Under the pieces are notes generated by a model. That model had not been told where the DNA came from, ran no database searches, and was given only the letters and a program-made list of their open reading frames with translations. Source: Ligustrum vulgare (taxonomy: Eukaryota; Streptophyta; Magnoliopsida; Lamiales; Oleaceae). Taken from it: DNA of 64,000 nt. The position numbers and the translations under genes were made by a program. Shown one piece after another: positions 1 to 9,939 of the stretch. How positions within the stretch are numbered: the stretch's first letter is position 1; every line of letters begins with the position of its first letter. Where the stretch lies: contig OY743180.1 of NCBI GenBank assembly GCA_963555705.1, positions 40,456,129 to 40,520,128 on the forward strand, given 5' to 3'.

Positions 1-366
1 CACAAACTGTAGATTTTTTTTAATAAAATATTTATTTAAGGAAGCATATAGTGGGCTAATGTGCGCGAATCTTGCAGATTAAGTCAGTAAATTGTGGGGC
101 ACAATTTTGGTAATTTATTTGTTACCTAATTCTTGAATTATCCTATTTTCATATTTATCAATTTTTTTAAAGGAAAATTTGGCGGGATCTAGGACTCTCA
201 AAAGATATCTATTACCATAAGAAATGCAATCACTTGAGTCCTACTTACACTCAAACTTCTTAAATATTCCTTTTTTTATATCTCGGCTCCACCTTTCTCT
301 TATAATCGAGAAACCCTAATCCTAAACTCTAAAAAACAAACACTTCATCCACCTTGATTCTTATCC
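1..366. other. AT-rich flank without a gene
   Basis: No coding signal is seen. The last ~70 bases are C/A-rich with an AAACCCTAATCC-like stretch and lead straight into the ATG at 367. They may be the old leader of the relic ORF, or part of an LTR or leader of its parent element. I see no convincing TATA box, terminal repeat or duplication. Confidence 0.4.
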
Positions 367-898
367 ATGGTCAAAAGTAAACAAGTTGCTACAAGGAGGA
401 ACACTAGAGGGAGGACTATCGATGAGGGTTCTTATTTTCCGAACCCATTGGAAATTGGTACACCTGGTGGAGACACCACCGTGTCGGTCCCAATGTTGGT
501 CATCGCCTCCACACCAGGCACTCCTACTCATCCTAGCATGAACACATCTCATGCTCTGCCCATAGTCAAACTGACCCAACACATCTCTACCACCGTACCA
601 CAAACCATGGGTGTAAATATATCACCTATATTGGGTAATGTTGCTACTAGTCATATTTCTCCATTAGATATTTGTAGTGAGTTATTAGGTGCAGGAGAAA
701 TTGCTAGAAAGAAAAATTAAAGCAGTTGGGAAAAAACCAAAAGATGTAAAACAAAAATTATATGGAAGAAGGTGGAACTGAAGATGCAGAGGGCACTGAC
801 TTGGACAAAGGAAATTCAGATGAATTTGGTGATTCAGAGTTAGAGGATGAAGAAGGGGAAGCTGAGGAATCAGATGAGCAGGATACGTTTGGTGAGTC

Positions 899-903
899 AC
901 AGG
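899..903. repeat. Target-site duplication ACAGG, left copy
   Basis: ACAGG lies directly before the TG of the left LTR at 904 and recurs at 5884-5888 directly after the CA of the right LTR. A perfect 5-bp duplication fixes the element ends and the insertion into the surrounding ORF relic. Confidence 0.9.
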
Positions 904-2594
904 TGTTAGCCCAAGAGTAAACTAACCAAGAGGGGGGTGAATTGGTTTATAAAACTTTTTCGATAAATAATCTCAAACTTAAAAAACCAATGGGTACAAA
1001 TATGAGCACTTAGTGTTACAAGTAACTAAACTATCAATGTAGTGTGCTACATATGTGTAAACTTAATTAATAAAGCAAGTATAGAACTTAGATATAGTGT
1101 TGCACAATATAAAATGATAGAATAGAGTAAGTGCAATGTAAGTAAGTAAAAGGGATAAGAGAATGCAAACGCGATTTATGGAGGTTCAATCAACCAACGT
1201 GATCTACGTCCCCCGTTACCGAGCTCTACGTCACGAGCAAGGCCAAATCCACTATATTGATAACTTACAACAAGGAGTATCGAATCCTTAGGTGACTTTA
1301 CAACAAGGAGCACCTATCCTTTACAATCGAGTTTTCACAAGGCTCTCGAAACCAACAATCGAGTTTTCACAAGGCTCTCGAAACCACAAGATATAATGAA
1401 TTGAATTTACAATTGAAATAACTCTCTTGACAAATGATATACTCAAATTAAGTACCGAGAGAGTTAGGCTAACACTTCAATAGATAGCAATGAATTAAGC
1501 TCGAGTGTTAGAGAAAAAACTTTGATGCAAATGATAATGAAAAGTTCAATGCAATCAAACAAAGTTTTTCAAAATAATCTCTTGTTAAAATATTGAATCA
1601 AATTAAGTACCAAGAGATGCCAAACTTGAATAATTAATAATGAGTTAAGCTCAAAGTGTTTAGGCAATGGAACTTTGATGAATCAAATGATAATGAAAAA
1701 TGTAGTACAAATAATCAAAGTTCATTAATTGGAATTTCTCTCTTTTAAAAGATTAAAACAAGTTTAGAACAAAGAGAGACTTACATTTCAATTTCAATAT
1801 AGTGTGAAGATGTTGAAGAAGTTTAAACAATATAAATACAGGAATCTTCACAAAACTTTCTTCCAAAAACTTTGATGATTTGATAAAACAAAGTTTAGAT
1901 CAATCAAAGTTTTATAGATGAATATAAACCAAGTAAGAACAATGAATTTTCACAAGAAAGTTTCTATAAAATCTTTTCTATGTTGTTATTAATGAATGCA
2001 AGAGAGAATGCTATTTATAGAGCAAATTTCGCACATACCGTCTTTTGCGGTCGACCACAAAATAGCCGTTGCAAGAAAATAACCGTTGAGTTCAAAAACA
2101 GCAGTGCGGTCGACCGGTTGGTGTCATGCGGTCGACCGGTATGTGCCATGCGGTCGACCTGTAAAAATAGAAATTCAAGATTTTGATTTTTCAAGGTTTT
2201 CTGATCAAAGTTGATTTTGAAAAAGATATTTAATGGCTTTAAAAATATTACTTGAGCTTTATGAAGTGCATTGCCAACTATTGATGCATTAACCTTACAT
2301 AACATTGAAAAGCAATTTGTAAGATCTCAATTCTTTGTAGGCTTCATTGCTTGGTCTTCATGCTTCCCGACTTGAAATTTGATCTCGAATATCTTCGATT
2401 CTTTCTTGATCTTCTTTGCGTCTCATGTGCTTGATCACATAGTTTTGATTTATATCTTTGAGAGACGATTTGAACATAGAGTGCTTTGAATATTTATCAT
2501 TACATGAAACACTTGAAGCACACTTGTTAATAACACAATATATTCTTGTTTGTTATGATCAAAACAATAAGGTTAAGTTAACCATAGGTCAACA
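904..2594 (-). repeat. Long terminal repeat (3' LTR in element orientation)
   Basis: 1691 bp starting TGTTAGCCCAAG and ending AGGTCAACA on the plus strand. It matches 4173-5883 along its whole length with about 30 scattered substitutions and a ~20-bp length difference in the palindrome cluster. It carries four copies of the palindrome GGTCGACC between 2045 and 2160. Confidence 0.92.
2045..2162. repeat. Cluster of CpG palindromes GCGGTCGACC in the LTR
   Basis: GGTCGACC, an 8-bp perfect palindrome, occurs four times, preceded each time by GC and mostly within an ATGCGGTCGACCGG context about 20-24 bp apart. The matching cluster in the other LTR has five sites because of one extra ~20-bp unit, and several sites have lost the CpG (GGTCAACC, GGTGGACC). 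CpG-rich palindromes in LTR control regions are described for Sireviruses. A binding-site role is inference. Confidence 0.7.
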
Positions 2595-2610
2595 ATTTCC
2601 CCCTTTTTGA
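2595..2610 (-). other. Polypurine tract (PPT) and nearby PPT-like copies
   Basis: On the minus strand AAAAAGGGGGAAAT abuts the LTR, as expected for the primer of plus-strand synthesis. Three more AGGGGGAA-type blocks lie at about 2711-2719, 2823-2833 and 2932-2940, all on the same strand. Multiplied PPTs before the 3' LTR are a known Sirevirus habit. Confidence 0.75.
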
Positions 2611-3049
2611 TTATGACAAACAAGATGATTTGTAATGATAATATAAGCAATTTAAGCGTATAATCAAAGTATAGGGAAATGAGAATAATTGATAAGTTCA
2701 ATTTTAGCATATATTCCCCCTATCTTATACAAACCAATGAGGCATAATCTAGCATATAATTTAATCCTTTTCATGCATATAGATTATCCAAAGTCAAGCT
2801 AAAAACAAATCATCACCATATTTTCCCCCTTTTGGCATAAGCAAAAAGGTGACATTTATCCCTTAATCATGAGCATAGGTGTGATAAGCATAATAATGGA
2901 GCACAAGTAGAATATCTTGATTGTAATCATATTCCCCCTTAGTGAAGCATTTGTAGCATGAAATGAGTTAAAGGGTATAACAATGCATATCGGTGTTAAG
3001 CCATATCTTCGAGGTTTTTATCAAATATGTTGATTAATAGATATTTAAA

Positions 3050-4120
3050 TCATTGATCATTCAAAGCCCAAGAGGTATCAAAGAAATTTACCTCATCCTT
3101 AATAGTCATGAAGCACATGTTGGCCACTTCATCTTGACTTTCATCTTCATCTTGCTCATCATCACTTTCATCCCAAGTGGCTTGTAGAGCTTTCTTTTTG
3201 AAGAATCTTTTCTTGCTTCGACACTCGGTACTTTTGTGACCGGGTTTGTCGCAATTATAGCAAACAATCTTTTCATCTTTTTCTTCTCTCTTTTGGATTC
3301 GATGATTGTTGCGAACGCCTCTCCACTTCTTGATAAGGATAGCAAGATCATCAAGTTCCTCATCACTTATGTTTGAGTTTGATGAGCATTTATCATGTGA
3401 TGATTTAAGAGCAATTTCGTGCTTGGCCTCTTCTTTTCCTTTTCTTGTCCTCTCCTTTGTTTCGACATTGTTGAGCTCAAAAGTCATCAATGTTCCATAA
3501 AGCTCTTCCAATGGATGTGTGTTGACGTCTATTGTGTTTTCGATCAACATCCTCAAAGGATTCCAATCTTGGGAGAGAGACCTAAGAATTTTACTCACAA
3601 GTTCACCGTTAGTAAATTTATGATCAAAACCTTTAAGACCATTGACAATATCGGTAAAACGAGTAATCGTGCAAGTAATGGGCTCATCTTGCTTCATAAA
3701 GAAATTTTCAAAATCTTTAAATAAAAGATTTGTCTTAGTTTCTTTTACTTTGCTTGTACCCATGTGTGTGATTTCTAATGTATGCCAAATATCAAATGCG
3801 GAATCACATGTGCAAATTAGATTAAATTCATTCTTATCCAAAGCACAATAAAGTATATTTTTGGCTCTAGCATTTAAAGTCAATTTTCTCCTATCATTAT
3901 CATCATATTCCTCTCTAGGTTTTGAAATAGTTTGATCCGGTTTTCCATCAACCTTAATAACTTTAGTAAGCCTATGAGGACCTTCTTCGATGACTTCCCA
4001 AATATTATAATCTATTGATTGAACAAAAATCATCATTCTAGTCTTCCAATAGTTATAATGCGTACCATCAAAGAAAGGAGGACGATTTGTAGAATGCCCC
4101 TCAAGATTATGGTTAGCCAT
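3050..4120 (-). CDS. Gag protein of Sirevirus-like copia element
   Basis: An open frame of 356 codons from ATG at 4120 to TGA at 3050. The frame stays open upstream into the PBS, but the first real ATG is at 4120, and MANHNLEGHSTNRPPFFDG is a typical Sirevirus Gag start. Next comes a copia gag core (UBN2/DUF4219 type) with FFDGTHYNYWKTRM near residue 20 and a zinc knuckle CYNCDKPGHKSTEC near residue 290. A Lys-rich stretch and then an acidic tail (Asp/Glu repeats) end the protein. Gag would bind and package the element RNA into cytoplasmic particles. No pol follows: the frame stops and about 455 bp of PPT-bearing non-coding DNA leads to the LTR. The frame is undamaged, unlike nearly every other ORF in the window, so it may have been under selection until recently. 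Confidence 0.85.
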   Translation of the reverse strand: MANHNLEGHSTNRPPFFDGTHYNYWKTRMMIFVQSIDYNIWEVIEEGPHRLTKVIKVDGKPDQTISKPREEYDDNDRRKLTLNARAKNILYCALDKNEFNLICTCDSAFDIWHTLEITHMGTSKVKETKTNLLFKDFENFFMKQDEPITCTITRFTDIVNGLKGFDHKFTNGELVSKILRSLSQDWNPLRMLIENTIDVNTHPLEELYGTLMTFELNNVETKERTRKGKEEAKHEIALKSSHDKCSSNSNISDEELDDLAILIKKWRGVRNNHRIQKREEKDEKIVCYNCDKPGHKSTECRSKKRFFKKKALQATWDESDDEQDEDESQDEVANMCFMTIKDEVNFFDTSWALNDQ

Positions 4121-4158
4121 TAACTCAAGATTGTAAAATCTTAAAAATGAGCACCTAA

Positions 4159-4170
4159 GCTCTGATACCA
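4159..4170 (-). other. Primer-binding site, initiator-Met tRNA type
   Basis: The minus strand reads TGGTATCAGAGC two bases inside the LTR, complementary to the 3' end of plant initiator-Met tRNA. It makes 4173-5883 the 5' LTR and sets the element on the minus strand. Confidence 0.9.
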
Positions 4171-4172
4171 AT

Positions 4173-5883
4173 TGTTAGCCCAAGAGTAAACTAACCAAGA
4201 GGGGGGTGAATTGGTTTATAAAACTTTTTCGATAAATAATCTCAAACTTAAAAAACCAATGGGTACAAATATGAGCACTTAGTGTTACAAGTAACTAAAC
4301 TATCAATGTAGTGTGCTATATATGTGTAAACTTAATTGATAAAGCAAGTATAGCACTTAGATATAGTGTTGCACAATATAAAATGATAGAATAGAGTAAG
4401 TGCAATGTAAGTAAGTAAAAGGGATAAGAGAATGCAAACGCGATTTATGGAGGTTCAATCAACCAACGTGATCTACGTCCTCCGTTACCGAGCTCTCCGT
4501 CACGAGCAAGGCCAAATCCACTATATTGATAACTTACAACAAGGAGTATCGAATCCTTAGGTGACTTTACAACAAGGAGCACCTATCCTTTACAATCGAT
4601 TTTTCACAAGGTTCTCGAAACCAACAATCGAGTTTTCACAAGGCTCTCGAAACCACAAGATATAATGAATTGAATTTACAATTGAAATAACTCTCTTGAC
4701 AAATGATATACTCAAATTAAGTACCGAGAGAGTTAGGCTAACACTTCAATAGATAGCAATGAATTAAGCTCGAGTGTTAGAGAAAAAACTTTGATGCAAA
4801 TGATAATGAAAAGTTCAATGCAATCAAACAAAGTTTTTCAAAATAATCTCTTGTTAAAATATTGAATCAAATTAAGTACCAAGAGATGCCACACTTGAAT
4901 AATTAACAATGAGTTAAGCTCAAAGTGTTTAGGCAATGGAACTTTGATGAATCAAATGATAATGAAAAATGTAGTACAAATAATCAAAGTTCCTTAATTG
5001 AAATTTCTCTCTTTTAAAAGATTAAAACAAGTTTAGAACAAAGAGAGACTTACACTTCAATTTCAATATATTGTGAAGATGTTGAAGAAGTTTAAACAAT
5101 ATAAAAACAGGAATCTTCACAAATTTTTTTTCCAAAAACTTTGATGATTTGATAAAACAAAGTTTAGATCAATCAAAGTTTTATAGATGAATATAAACCA
5201 AGTAAGAACAATGACTTTTCACAAGAAAGTTTCTATAAAATCTTTTCTATGTTGTTATTAATGAATGCAAGAGAGAAGGCTATTTATAGAGCAAATTTCG
5301 CACATACCGTCTTTTGCGGTCAACCTCAAAATAGCCGTTGCAAGAAAATAACCGTTGAGTTCAAAAACAGCAGTGCGGTCGACCGGTTGGTGTCATGCGG
5401 TGGACCGATATGTGCCATGCGGTCAACCTGTCTATTTTGCGGTCGACCTGTAAAAACAGCATTTCAAGATTTTGATTTTTCAAGGTTTTCTGATCAAAGT
5501 TGATTTTGAAAAAGATATTTAATGGTTTTAAAAATGTTACTTGAGCTTTATGAAGTGCATTGCCAACTATTGATGCATTAACCTTACATAACATTGAAAA
5601 GCAATTTGTAAGATCTCAATTCTTTGTAGGCTTCATTACTTGGTCTTCATGCTTCCCGACTTGAAATTTGATCTCGAATATCTTCGATTCTTTCTTGATC
5701 TTCTTTGCGTCTCATGTGCTTGATCACATAGTTTTGATTTATATCTTTGAGAGACGATTTGAACATAGAGTGCTTTGAATATTTATCATTACATGAAACA
5801 CTTGAAGCACACTTGTTAATAACACAATATATTCTTGTTTGTTATGATCAAAACAATAAGGTTAAGTTAACCATAGGTCAACA
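4173..5883 (-). repeat. Long terminal repeat (5' LTR in element orientation)
   Basis: 1711 bp, TG...CA, about 98% identical to 904-2594 by eye. It has one extra ~20-bp palindrome unit near 5430-5450. Short open frames inside it (5249-5503, 5361-5594 and the matching ones in the other LTR) are repeat sequence and not genes. Confidence 0.92.
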
Positions 5884-5888
5884 ACAGG
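5884..5888. repeat. Target-site duplication ACAGG, right copy
   Basis: Identical to 899-903, directly after the CA end of the right LTR. Confidence 0.9.
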
Positions 5889-6680
5889 GGCAGAGACAAG
5901 GAATCAGATGAGATAGAGGGGTTTGAGGAGAAGGATGATGCTGAGGAATCTGAAGAAGTCGAAGAAGAAGAAGAGACTGTGAATCCGGATAGAAAGGGAA
6001 AGACAAAAGTGGAAGAAATAGTGACTGCAAAGAAAAAGAGGTCAAGCACAAAGACAGATACATCTGCGGCTCCAGAGGGATATATGTATGATCCTTCATT
6101 GTTTGTTAGCATTCCTATGCAGACTGCCAAAGACACACCTTACAACTTCAAGTTTTAGTTGTCTGGTGCATATGCTGATTTCCAAAAACACATATCTGGT
6201 AAGAGAATGCACTATGAGTCTCATGTATCTGTAGAAAAATTTCATGATTTTAAGATTGATGAGATAGTGAATCATTTTGGTTTGGAGAAATTGTCTGCAT
6301 GTAAGGGGGAGATTAATGAAACTTTGGTCAAATAATTTTATGCCAACATTCCAATTGATTTTAACTTCAAAAAATGTCTATTTACAACTACTGTTTTTGT
6401 TAGAGGTCAATTGGTGAAGTTTACTGTGAAAGACCTTAAGGAAGTGAGTATGATATGACCCTTTTTCTCCTCTGCACAAAGAGGAATATTGATTTGGCTA
6501 TTCGTATTTGGATTTCCATTGTTGGTCGAGTTTCAGGTAAAGAGATTGGAAGATGATCTAGTCATCACTCCCAAGCAACTGAACAGGGTTCTTTCGAAGC
6601 TGTGACCTCAAAGGCTGGTATTGAAAAGAGGAAGACCGAGCTCAAGAAGCCCACTAGAGCAAAGAAGCAGAAAAAGAACT

Positions 6681-7889
6681 GAGATCCATCTCAGTAACAA
6701 AGCCTCAGTCCAGATGCACCTGACCTCAATGATTTTGATGTTTTCTGGATTTTCTAAAAACTCTGCTTTACTTGGTCTATAACCGAATATTGCCTAATTT
6801 TTGTCTCTTGTTCTTATTTTGGCAGGTTACAAGACAATGAAGGCTTTCAAAAAAGGGGAGTAGTAGTTTTCGTCATCTTTTTCTAGATTAATTGATTGTT
6901 GAAGTAACTTTTGGTTTATTTGGATACTCCTTTATGTGCTTATTATTTTTCTCTCGTTACATTCATGAATTAGTTGAAGTGAGCTTATTATGATGCATGA
7001 CTTTAGGGGGAGAATTTTGATAGGAGGAGTATTATGGTTGCATCTGTGAAAAGATGACTTAGTTTGGAAAAATAGAAAAAGGCAAAGGGTGAGATTCTTA
7101 ACTTGTTTAAATTGACATTTTCTGTTTTTATGTGTATCTCCTATTTTTATGTTTCTGATTTATCACTAGGAGATAATTCTTATGTTCATGATAAATATCT
7201 ATGTATCAGTTAATGTGTGTGACCGAAAATATTTAGCCGAACTGTGATAGAATTATTGGCCGATATTCTATCCTATATTTTAGAGTCCAAGTTTGTTTAT
7301 ATCACTTGATTGGTAAGTGATTCATTTATGGTAAGATTCTTCTAAATCATCATTATTTTTTATTATCTTATCTTATTCTATTAATTTTTAATTATCTTTG
7401 ATTTATCGCAGGGAATATATATTTTGCACAAATTAGGATTCTTGGTGGACAAGAAATGTGATGTGCATAAATGGAGAAGACATGGACATTTTTTTCTCTA
7501 AGCCAGTGAAGCCAAAAATTGTGAAAGAGCAAGAACTATAAGCGACTTCTCCATTGCATGAACATCATAAATATTTAGCTCTTATTTATTCATACAAAAA
7601 CCAATCTTTAAACTACAAATCTAAAAGGTTCTCCAGGAGTAGTTTTCAATTACTACAAGAAGAAAAGACCTTCAAACAAAGATCAAACGGGAGGTTTGGA
7701 TCAAGATTGAATGGGAGTTCGAAGTTACTGAAGTATTGTTGCAGTGGCAAGGGAAGCTAATGAATAGTGGGGGGACGCCAGCTTAGATTACATGCATCAA
7801 AGAATCAGGGAGTGATTCATTTAATTCATGGGTGTTTGATAAATTTATGGGTAAATTTATCATATAGTTTCATTGCACTGTGTAATATC
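6681..7889. other. Non-coding tail of the relic element
   Basis: Two purine blocks, AAAAAAGGGGAG near 6850 and TTAGGGGGAGAATTTTGA near 7003-7020, look like polypurine tracts before a 3' LTR. TG at 7019 could be an LTR start, but no second copy is in the window to prove it. The 68-codon frame at 7554-7760 has no family features. Confidence 0.35.
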
Positions 7890-8940
7890 TTCTCTTATTA
7901 GTGATTGAAAGTGGTTGCAAGGTACCTTCCTGTCATTGGTGTTAAGCTTTAAATTGTTGATAAGTGAGACACTGAGCTATGAATTTCACAATTTCTCTTT
8001 TAATGTCTGGTCTCCAGTACAAGGACTTGATCTAGTAATACAATTTGGTTGCTCCACGGTATATTGAATAATGGATACTATGAGCTTCATGTTGGACTTC
8101 TTCTCGTAATCCTTGCACTGTTGGTACATAAATCATATCCTTATATCTTAGGATTTCTTGAGGAGCGTTAATGTACTCTGTTGACTTTCCTTTTGCTAAA
8201 TTATACCAATATTCTCAACAAATAGGTCAGTTTCTTGTGCTTTTTAATTATATTTGTAAGAGTGGGTTGTATTTTAAAAGCACTAGTCTAAGTTTCTTGG
8301 GTTTAGGATTTCTAAATTAAGGTTTTCTACTTCCATATGTAGTTTCTTGAATCTTGTTAGCATGTGAGTTTTCCTACTCGGGCATCAGTTATGACATTCG
8401 CTTTCCCGAAATGGTAACTAATAGTACAATCATAATCCTTTATCAGTTCCAACCGTCTTCATTGTAGCATGTTTAAATCTTTTAGGGTAAAGAAATACTT
8501 AACGCTCTTATGGTCAGTGAAAATATCACAATTTTCACTATATAGAGAGTGACGCCAAATCTTAAGGAAAAGACAATGGTTACCAATTCTAAATCATGGG
8601 TAGGACAACTCTATTCATAAGGCTCTAACTGTCAAGTTGCATAGGAAATTACCTTTCCATTTTGCATCAGCACGCATCCTAATCTTTTTCTAGATGCATC
8701 ATTGTAAGCAGTGAACTCGTCATTTCTATGAGGTATAGTCAATAAGGCGTGTCTTAAGTTTCTAAGAATTCTTCTCACATTCCTTTGTCCATTTAAATGG
8801 AATATTCTTGCGATCCAATATAGTAAATGGAGTAGAAATCTTGAAAAATCCTGAATAAGTTGACTGCAGTCTGTAACTAAACCTAAGAAACTTCTTATTT
8901 CAATAGGAGTAGTAGGCTACAACAAATTTAAGATTGATGC
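7890..8940 (-). pseudogene. Ty3/gypsy pol relic: RT end, RNase H, integrase zinc domain
   Basis: Read on the minus strand from about 8920: PTTPIEIRSFLGL (end of RT), then the RNase H words FSLKIWRHSLYSENC, TDHKSVKYFFTLKDLN and RRLELIKDYDCTISYHFGKAN (about 8370-8580). The integrase zinc-binding region follows (about 7930-8150) with VPTVQGLREEVQHEAHS, LYWRPDIKREIVKF and CLTYQQFKA. The order matches plant chromovirus-type gypsy pol. Several stops and frame changes are present and the integrase core is missing, the copy breaking off near 7890. RT proper and gag are also missing upstream. Orientation agrees with the PBS at 9485-9496, so both may belong to one heavily deleted element. Confidence 0.8.
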
Positions 8941-9484
8941 TTTCACGATGGAGTTTCGAGATTTTCAATTTGAGACATGAGCAATCTTGCAGCATTGACT
9001 CAGGCAAAAACATTGTTTGTTGGCGAAATGAGGGGGGTATTAAACGAGATTCTAACTCATCAACATCATTTAGAGGATCAACTTGATGATCTTGTGGATG
9101 TGGACACTCGGACACTCAAGATGACGATGGTGTTGATTAGTCTTTCCCTCCCATTTTTATGTATCCCATAGCTGGTTCATTTCTTACTTCATTATGTTAT
9201 CTTTCTATATCATTTACCCTTCGAGGTTTGCTACTTAGCCCTTTAGGGCTTCATGTTTTATTAAAGGTATAGGCCTTTTATATATAAAAATTATGGTTTG
9301 CTTTTCATCTCATGTTCTTATGTTGAAATTTCATTCTACTTATACAAATAATACCATGCAATACTAAACAATTCAACTTATTTTAATCAACATTAAACAA
9401 TCATGCAATCTTATCTCGTCTTTGGATGTCGATCAACCATATTTATATGTATGTGAAGTCTACAAAATTGCTTTTAAAACGGTA
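8941..9484. other. Unassigned stretch between pol relic and PBS
   Basis: A 64-codon plus-strand frame (8977-9171) and an overlapping minus frame (8900-9115) show no recognisable domain. By position this should be the leader and gag remnant of the minus-strand gypsy element, but I cannot identify gag motifs. Confidence 0.3.
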
Positions 9485-9496
9485 GCTCTGATACCA
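9485..9496 (-). other. Primer-binding site, initiator-Met type
   Basis: The minus strand reads TGGTATCAGAGC, a perfect match to the usual initiator-Met tRNA complement. A probable LTR end begins about 5 bases away at 9502, placing a 5' LTR at higher coordinates and the element on the minus strand. Confidence 0.7.
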
Positions 9497-9501
9497 CGCT
9501 A

Positions 9502-9900
9502 TGATGATCCCAACTCCCATATTTTTTAATAATTATTAAGTCAAAAAAAATGGGATAAAATTAAAAAAAAAATGACGCAGAGAAAACCCCAGTGTCGACA
9601 CCAAACTGTATGAGACCGCATGATTGGCTGCAGGAGTTTTGGTGTCTACACCAACCTACGGGGTGTCCATACCTGCACTATTTTGGAGGAAAATTATTTT
9701 GAAAGTTGACATCTAGGATTTTGGTGTCCACGCATAATAGTCTAAAACATGATTTTTGGATATTGAAATGCTATTTTGAACTCATGTCTTCCACAACATA
9801 AAACACTTTACAAAAATTTTCCGAGCCAGTTATCATAGTAATTTTGAAAGAGGATTTACAAAAAGTATTCAAAATACTCTCTTTTCCATTTACAACATGG

Positions 9901-9939
<39 letters not shown>

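Larger units (their letters stand above)
904..5883 (-). mobile_element. Gag-only, Sirevirus-like Ty1/copia element (non-autonomous LTR retrotransposon)
   Basis: A complete 4980-bp element with two ~1.7-kb LTRs (TG...CA), a perfect 5-bp duplication, a PBS matching initiator-Met tRNA next to the right LTR, a polypurine tract next to the left LTR, and a 1578-bp interior. PBS and PPT positions show transcription on the minus strand. The interior encodes only a gag-type protein (3050-4120). There is no protease, integrase, RT or RNase H. Long LTRs, several PPT-like blocks and CpG palindromes in the LTR are traits reported for Sireviruses. The layout matches the terminal-repeat-with-GAG class of non-autonomous elements. 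Mobility would need pol from a partner element. The LTRs agree at roughly 98% by eye, so the insertion is fairly recent. Confidence 0.88.
367..6680 (+). pseudogene. Decayed transposon-type ORF (putative plant transposon protein domain), split by an LTR element
   Basis: The first block (367-720, 117 codons from ATG) is basic then proline- and threonine-rich and ends in TAA. An acidic Glu/Asp stretch follows to 903 in another frame. After the inserted element (904-5883) the acidic, then Lys-rich, coding continues at 5889-6158 and ends in TAG. Further coding at 6159-6450 contains the words GKRMHYESHVSVEKFHDF and FYANIP, then VRGQLVKF. That pattern resembles the putative plant transposon protein domain found in many retroelement gag-like ORFs. 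A Lys-rich tail runs to about 6680. At least three stops and a frame change show it is dead. The opening MVKSKQVATRR looks superficially like a histone tail but is not one. The function of the parent protein is unknown to me. Confidence 0.5.

Noticed and set aside
367..400. Histone H3-like start (MVKSKQVATRR)
   Set aside because: Resemblance is limited to a few Lys/Arg/Thr residues. The rest of the frame has no histone fold.
1980..2305. Short ORFs on both strands (and their twins at 5249-5594)
   Set aside because: They lie wholly in the LTRs and arise from the palindrome repeats. Both copies differ by frame-neutral repeat gain, and there is no domain.
8977..9171. 64-codon ORF and its antisense partner
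   Set aside because: No match to Gag or any other family. It lies where a gypsy gag relic would be but shows none of its words.
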